From positions 1 through 18,067 of the forward strand of contig JAOUDU010000006.1 in assembly GCA_029859085.1 (NCBI GenBank): 18,067 bases of DNA, in the 5' to 3' direction. The notes under the pieces are model-generated. The model made no database searches and was not told where the DNA came from. It saw only the letters and a list, made by a program, of their open reading frames with translations. Shown here piece after piece: positions 14,434-18,067 of the stretch. The position numbers were made by a program, and so were the translations under genes. The number at the start of each line of letters is the position of its first letter. Position 1 is the first letter of the stretch. Source of the stretch: Gammaproteobacteria bacterium. Lineage in GTDB: Bacteria > Pseudomonadota > Gammaproteobacteria > Pseudomonadales > Halieaceae.

Positions 14434-16503
14434 ATGAGTTACAGGCTGGGCGTGGACGTAGGGGGAACCTTCACCGATCTCCTGCTGATCAACGAAGAGA
14501 CCGGTGAGACCCATACCGCCAAGGTACCCTCCACGCCGGAGGATTCATCCGTGGGTGTGCTCAACGGCATCGCGCGTATCTGCGACGAGTCCGGTATCGA
14601 TCCGGTGGGTATCAACCGGGTGATGCACGGCACCACGGTGGCGACCAATGCGGTGCTCACCGGCAAGGGCGCACGGGTGGGCCTGGTGACCACCAGCGGT
14701 TACGAGGATACGCTGCAGGTGGCCCGCTCATTCTGCCCCGGCGGCCTGGGCGGCTGGGTCAGCTTCGTGAAGAAACCCCTGCTGGCGCCGCTGGAGCTGA
14801 CCATAGGCGCGAGTGAGCGCATCGGCGCCGACGGGGTCGTGGTGCGCGGCCTGGACGAGGACAAACTGCGGGCCGACCTGAAGGCGCTGCATGCGAAGGG
14901 CAGGGTACAGGCCCTGACGATCTGCTTTATCAACGCCTATATCAACGGCGAGCACGAGCGCCGGGCCCGGGATATCGCCGCGCAGATTTTCACCGACACC
15001 CCCATTTCCATATCCAGCGAGGTGGTGCCGGAAATGCAGGAGTACGAGCGCACCGAGACCACCGTGGTCAACTCCTATGTGCGCCCGGAAGTGGCCCGCT
15101 ATGTGCGCAACCTGCAGGCGGCGCTGGAGGAGCGGATGGGCGGCAATACCCAGCTCTCCATCCTGCGCTCCGACGGCGGCCTCGCCTCGGCCCGGGGGGC
15201 GGCGGAATCCCCGGTCAACCTGCTGATGTCAGGCCCCGCTGGCGGCGTGTCCGGCGCCATCTATTTCTGCAGCCGGGCGGGCTTTGACAATATCCTCACC
15301 TTCGATATGGGCGGCACCTCCACCGACGTGGCCCTGATCCAGAATTCCCGCGCCCGGGTGCGGCGCGAGACCATCGTCGGCGACGTGCGGGTGCGGGCGC
15401 CGTCGGTGGACGTGCGCACCGTGGGGGCCGGCGGCGGCTCCATCGCCTTCGTGCCGGAACTGACGAAAGCGTTGCGGGTCGGCCCGGAGTCCGCCGGTGC
15501 CGTGCCGGGGCCCGCCTGTTATATGAAGGGCGGCGAACTGCCGACCGTCTGCGACGCCAACGTGGTGCTCGGTTACCTGCCCTCGGACGTGCAACTGGGC
15601 GGCAAGATGCAGATCAATCGCGACGCCTCGGTCACCGCCGTGCAGAAAGTGGCGGACGCGATGGGCATCGGGCTTATGGAGGCCGCGGAGGGTATCTGCA
15701 AGATCGTCAACGAATCGATGTTCGGCGCCCTGCGGCTGGTGTCGGTGGAGCAGGGCTACGACCCGAGGGACTTCGCCCTGGTGGGCTTCGGCGGCGCCGG
15801 TCCCCTGCACGCCAATGCGATGGGCATACTGACCGAGGCCTGGCCGGTCATCATCCCCCCCGGCCCGGGTGTGCTCTGCGCCTATGGCGATGCCACCACC
15901 CAGGTACAGGACGAGGCGGCCCGCACCTACCTGACCATGGCCGGGGCCTTGAGCGATGCCCGGTTGCTGGCGGACCTGCAGGAGCTGCAGCAGCGGGCCG
16001 GGGAGTCACTGCTGGCCGATGGCATTCCGGTGCAGGACCACGAGGTGAGCTACCAGGCGGACCTGCGCTACGCCGGCCAGGCCTTCCAGATCACGGTGGA
16101 TTTTACCGAGGAGCAACTGAAAGCCCGGGGAGTGGCCCTGCTGACCGAGCAGTTCGACAGCGAGCACGAGCAGTTGTTCACGTTCAAGCTGGGGGATGGT
16201 CACGAGATCCTGATGATCCGCGCCCTGGTAAAGGCGCGCAGCAAAGGTATCGCCGAGCTCAAGACAGGCAAGGCGGGCACCACCCTCGAACAGTGTCGCA
16301 TCCACGACAGCCGTTTTTACCACGAGGGCCAGTGGCACGAGATTTTCATCTATGACCGCAATAAATTGCACGAGGGCCTGGTAGTGCCCGGCCCGGCGAT
16401 CATCGGTGAAATGGATTCAACCACCGTGGTGCTGCCCGGTTTCGATGCCCGGGTCGACGCGATCGGCAACCTGCTGATCAATCCGGCGAAGCAAGGAGGT
16501 TAA
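14434..16503 (+). CDS. hyuA: HyuA-type hydantoinase/oxoprolinase/ketone carboxylase ATPase subunit
   Basis: This 689-residue subunit uses ATP, through an ASKHA-type fold, to phosphorylate an amide or enol oxygen; the HyuA/HyuB pair then opens a ring (hydantoin, 5-oxoproline, lactam) or carboxylates a ketone. Complete family motifs are GVDVGGTFTD (6-15, first phosphate loop), MHGTTVATNAVL, SGPAGGVSGA, FDMGGTSTDVAL (about 290-301, second phosphate loop), GAGGGSIA, then GPESAGAVPGPACY and CDANVVLGYL. The start at 14434 has AGGAGAG just upstream. HyuB follows, its ribosome site lying inside the last codons of this gene, so the two are made together. The upstream CoA transferase and lyase suggest the product is a carboxylic acid that is then activated and cleaved. 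Acetone/acetophenone carboxylase, caprolactamase and oxoprolinase relatives all share these motifs, so the substrate stays open. Confidence 0.93.
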   Translation: MSYRLGVDVGGTFTDLLLINEETGETHTAKVPSTPEDSSVGVLNGIARICDESGIDPVGINRVMHGTTVATNAVLTGKGARVGLVTTSGYEDTLQVARSFCPGGLGGWVSFVKKPLLAPLELTIGASERIGADGVVVRGLDEDKLRADLKALHAKGRVQALTICFINAYINGEHERRARDIAAQIFTDTPISISSEVVPEMQEYERTETTVVNSYVRPEVARYVRNLQAALEERMGGNTQLSILRSDGGLASARGAAESPVNLLMSGPAGGVSGAIYFCSRAGFDNILTFDMGGTSTDVALIQNSRARVRRETIVGDVRVRAPSVDVRTVGAGGGSIAFVPELTKALRVGPESAGAVPGPACYMKGGELPTVCDANVVLGYLPSDVQLGGKMQINRDASVTAVQKVADAMGIGLMEAAEGICKIVNESMFGALRLVSVEQGYDPRDFALVGFGGAGPLHANAMGILTEAWPVIIPPGPGVLCAYGDATTQVQDEAARTYLTMAGALSDARLLADLQELQQRAGESLLADGIPVQDHEVSYQADLRYAGQAFQITVDFTEEQLKARGVALLTEQFDSEHEQLFTFKLGDGHEILMIRALVKARSKGIAELKTGKAGTTLEQCRIHDSRFYHEGQWHEIFIYDRNKLHEGLVVPGPAIIGEMDSTTVVLPGFDARVDAIGNLLINPAKQGG
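16493..16500 (+). promoter_or_regulatory. Strong ribosome binding site of hyuB inside the hyuA end
   Basis: AAGGAGGT is a full anti-16S match, seven bases before the hyuB ATG, and encodes the last residues of hyuA next to its TAA stop. It implies strong, coupled translation of the second subunit. Confidence 0.75.
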
Positions 16504-16507
16504 GCAC

Positions 16508-18067
16508 ATGAGCGCAACGATTATCCAGACCAACAACGCGCCCTTCGGCAGGGCCGACGTCGATGGCGTCACTGTCGATATCATCGAAAACGCGCTGCGC
16601 AATGCCCGCGAGGAGATGGACGCGGTGCTGTTCCGGACAGCGATGTCCCCGGGTATTCGCGAGCAGGGCGACTGCTTCCCGATGATCGCCAGCCGCGAGG
16701 GCAAGATGGTGGTGGGCCAGTTCGGCTCCTTCATCGGGCCCTTCCTGGAGGCCTACGACGCCGAGATCGAGGAGGGGGATGTCATCCTCACCAACGATCC
16801 CTATATGTGCAACGCCGCGGTCTCGCACCTGCCCGACTGGGTGGTGCTGGTGCCGGTATTCAAGGACGGCCGCCATATCGCCTGGTCCGCGATGTTCGGC
16901 CATATGTCCGACAACGGCGGCATGGTGCCGGGCTCGATCCCGATCCAGGCCACCACCATCTACCAGGAAGGCATTCGCATCCCGCCCATCAAGCTGTACA
17001 AGAAAGGCGTGCTGCAGTCCGACCTGCTGGAGCTGATCCTGCACAATGTGCGCACTCCCCAGTGGAACCGTTTCGACCTGAATGCGCTGGTGGCGGCCTG
17101 TAACACCGCGGCCAAACGCTGCGTGGAACTGGCCCGGCGCTTCGGCGACGACGTGCTCGTCACCACCATGGATATCATGCTGCAGCGCAACTACGACGCG
17201 ATGAAGCACATCATCAGCATGTTCATCCCGGAGGAGCCCCGGGTGTTCGAGGACTACCTCTGTGACGACGGCATGGGTATGGGACCCTACAAGATCAAGT
17301 GCAAGATGTGGCGCGAGGGCGCGGTGGCCATCTTCGATTTCGACGGCACCGACCCCCAGGCCCAGAGCTCGGTGAACTTCTTCCTCAACGAGGACATGTT
17401 CAAGATGTTCTTCGGTTCCTTCACCATCAACGTGGTGGACCCGCAGATCGTGTTCAACGACGGCTTCTACGACCTGGTGGATGTGCGTATACCCAAGGGC
17501 ACCCTGCTCAAGCCCAATTTCCCGGCCGCGCTGTCGGGGCGCACCCATGCCCTGGGCCGTATCTTCGACCTGCTGGGAGCGCTGCTGGGGATGGGCGCAC
17601 CGGAGCAGATGCTGAACGCGGCGGGCTTTTCCGACTCGCCCCACCTGTTCTACTCCGGTTACGACAAGAAGGGCGAGTGGTTCCAGCTGTTCCAGATAGG
17701 CTTCGGCGGTATTCCCGGCCGGCCGGTCGGTGACGGACCCGACGGTCACTCCCTGTGGCCGGGCTTCACCAACGTGCCCAACGAATTTATCGAGTCCTAT
17801 TTCCCGCTGCGCATCGAGCGCTACGAGACCATTCCCGATTCCGGCGGCGCCGGCCTGCACCGCGGCGGCAACGGCCTCAGCGTGGTCTACTGCTTCCTCT
17901 GCGATGGCGAGATCGGCATTCACGACGAGCGCTGGCTGATGTACCCCTGGGGTGTGCTCGGCGGCGAGACCGGGCTGCGTTCCACCAAGCGCCTGGTCCG
18001 CGCCGGCGGCGGCGAGGAATGGCTGCCCGCCAAGGTCGAGGGTATCAAGGTGAAGGAGGGCGACCTT
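16508..18067 (+). CDS. hyuB: HyuB-type hydantoinase/oxoprolinase/ketone carboxylase subunit, 3' end outside window
   Basis: 520 codons are visible and the frame is open at the window edge; family members run to about 520-780 residues. It opens with DGVTVDIIENALRNAREEMDAVLFRTAMSP, the standard HyuB start. It continues with LTNDPY (95-99 region), SHLPDW (106-111), GHMSDNGGMVPGS (131-143) and, late, SGGAGLHRGGNGL. These form the metal site of the partner that acts on the substrate phosphorylated by HyuA. Where hydantoinase and oxoprolinase members usually read NDPY-GG-HLPD, this one has NDPYMCNAAVSHLPD, a longer linker that may mark a different substrate branch. The protein is cytoplasmic, with no signal peptide. 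A third small subunit just downstream, beyond this window, would favour a ketone carboxylase. Confidence 0.92.
   Translation, partial: MSATIIQTNNAPFGRADVDGVTVDIIENALRNAREEMDAVLFRTAMSPGIREQGDCFPMIASREGKMVVGQFGSFIGPFLEAYDAEIEEGDVILTNDPYMCNAAVSHLPDWVVLVPVFKDGRHIAWSAMFGHMSDNGGMVPGSIPIQATTIYQEGIRIPPIKLYKKGVLQSDLLELILHNVRTPQWNRFDLNALVAACNTAAKRCVELARRFGDDVLVTTMDIMLQRNYDAMKHIISMFIPEEPRVFEDYLCDDGMGMGPYKIKCKMWREGAVAIFDFDGTDPQAQSSVNFFLNEDMFKMFFGSFTINVVDPQIVFNDGFYDLVDVRIPKGTLLKPNFPAALSGRTHALGRIFDLLGALLGMGAPEQMLNAAGFSDSPHLFYSGYDKKGEWFQLFQIGFGGIPGRPVGDGPDGHSLWPGFTNVPNEFIESYFPLRIERYETIPDSGGAGLHRGGNGLSVVYCFLCDGEIGIHDERWLMYPWGVLGGETGLRSTKRLVRAGGGEEWLPAKVEGIKVKEGDL

Noticed and set aside
16478..17923. 481-codon minus-strand frame
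   Set aside because: Antisense to hyuA/hyuB, which have full family motifs and strong ribosome sites.

Overview
The window is GC-rich, densely packed bacterial DNA without rRNA, tRNA, CRISPR or transposase genes that I can see. Gene content (acyl-CoA catabolism, a SnoaL-like protein, CaiB-type CoA transferase, hydantoinase-type proteins) and a hairpin-bearing dispersed repeat suggest a free-living, probably marine gammaproteobacterium of the Halieaceae/Cellvibrionales type. That placement is inference from style, not from a marker gene.

Left block (1-3700): an aromatic acyl-CoA catabolic locus. A partial bifunctional flavin monooxygenase/Old Yellow Enzyme fusion of the 2-aminobenzoyl-CoA (salicylyl-CoA) type is divergent from a MarR regulator, followed by a convergent glutaryl-CoA dehydrogenase. 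The same AT-rich palindrome, TATTTTA-N4-TAAAATA, lies about 50 bp upstream of both enzyme genes, so the MarR protein probably controls both.

Left-middle block (3740-6914), all on the minus strand: a SnoaL-like protein, a dispersed hairpin repeat, an extended short-chain dehydrogenase/epimerase, a small YbjN/secretion-chaperone-like protein and a dihydroorotate-dehydrogenase-like flavoprotein. Their spacing of roughly 90-210 bp makes a single tight operon uncertain.

Central block (7076-11809) is the most unusual part. An ATP/ADP-translocase-like carrier with a C-terminal cadherin-like (CADG) domain is followed 8 nt later by a secreted CotH-like atypical kinase. Facing them, with a 68-bp tail-to-tail overlap, is a secreted PPP-family phosphatase whose C-terminal 230 residues resemble a degenerate HipA/Fam20-type kinase fold. 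Together they look like a nucleotide-supply, kinase and phosphatase set for phosphorylation outside the cytoplasm. This is a hypothesis from motifs and arrangement; I know of no described system with this composition.

Right block (12167-18067), plus strand: a class III CoA transferase, an HMG-CoA-lyase-family enzyme, and HyuA and HyuB of the hydantoinase/oxoprolinase/ketone-carboxylase superfamily (HyuB runs off the end). The order suggests ATP-dependent carboxylation or ring opening of a substrate, CoA activation, then aldol-type cleavage; the substrate cannot be read from sequence.
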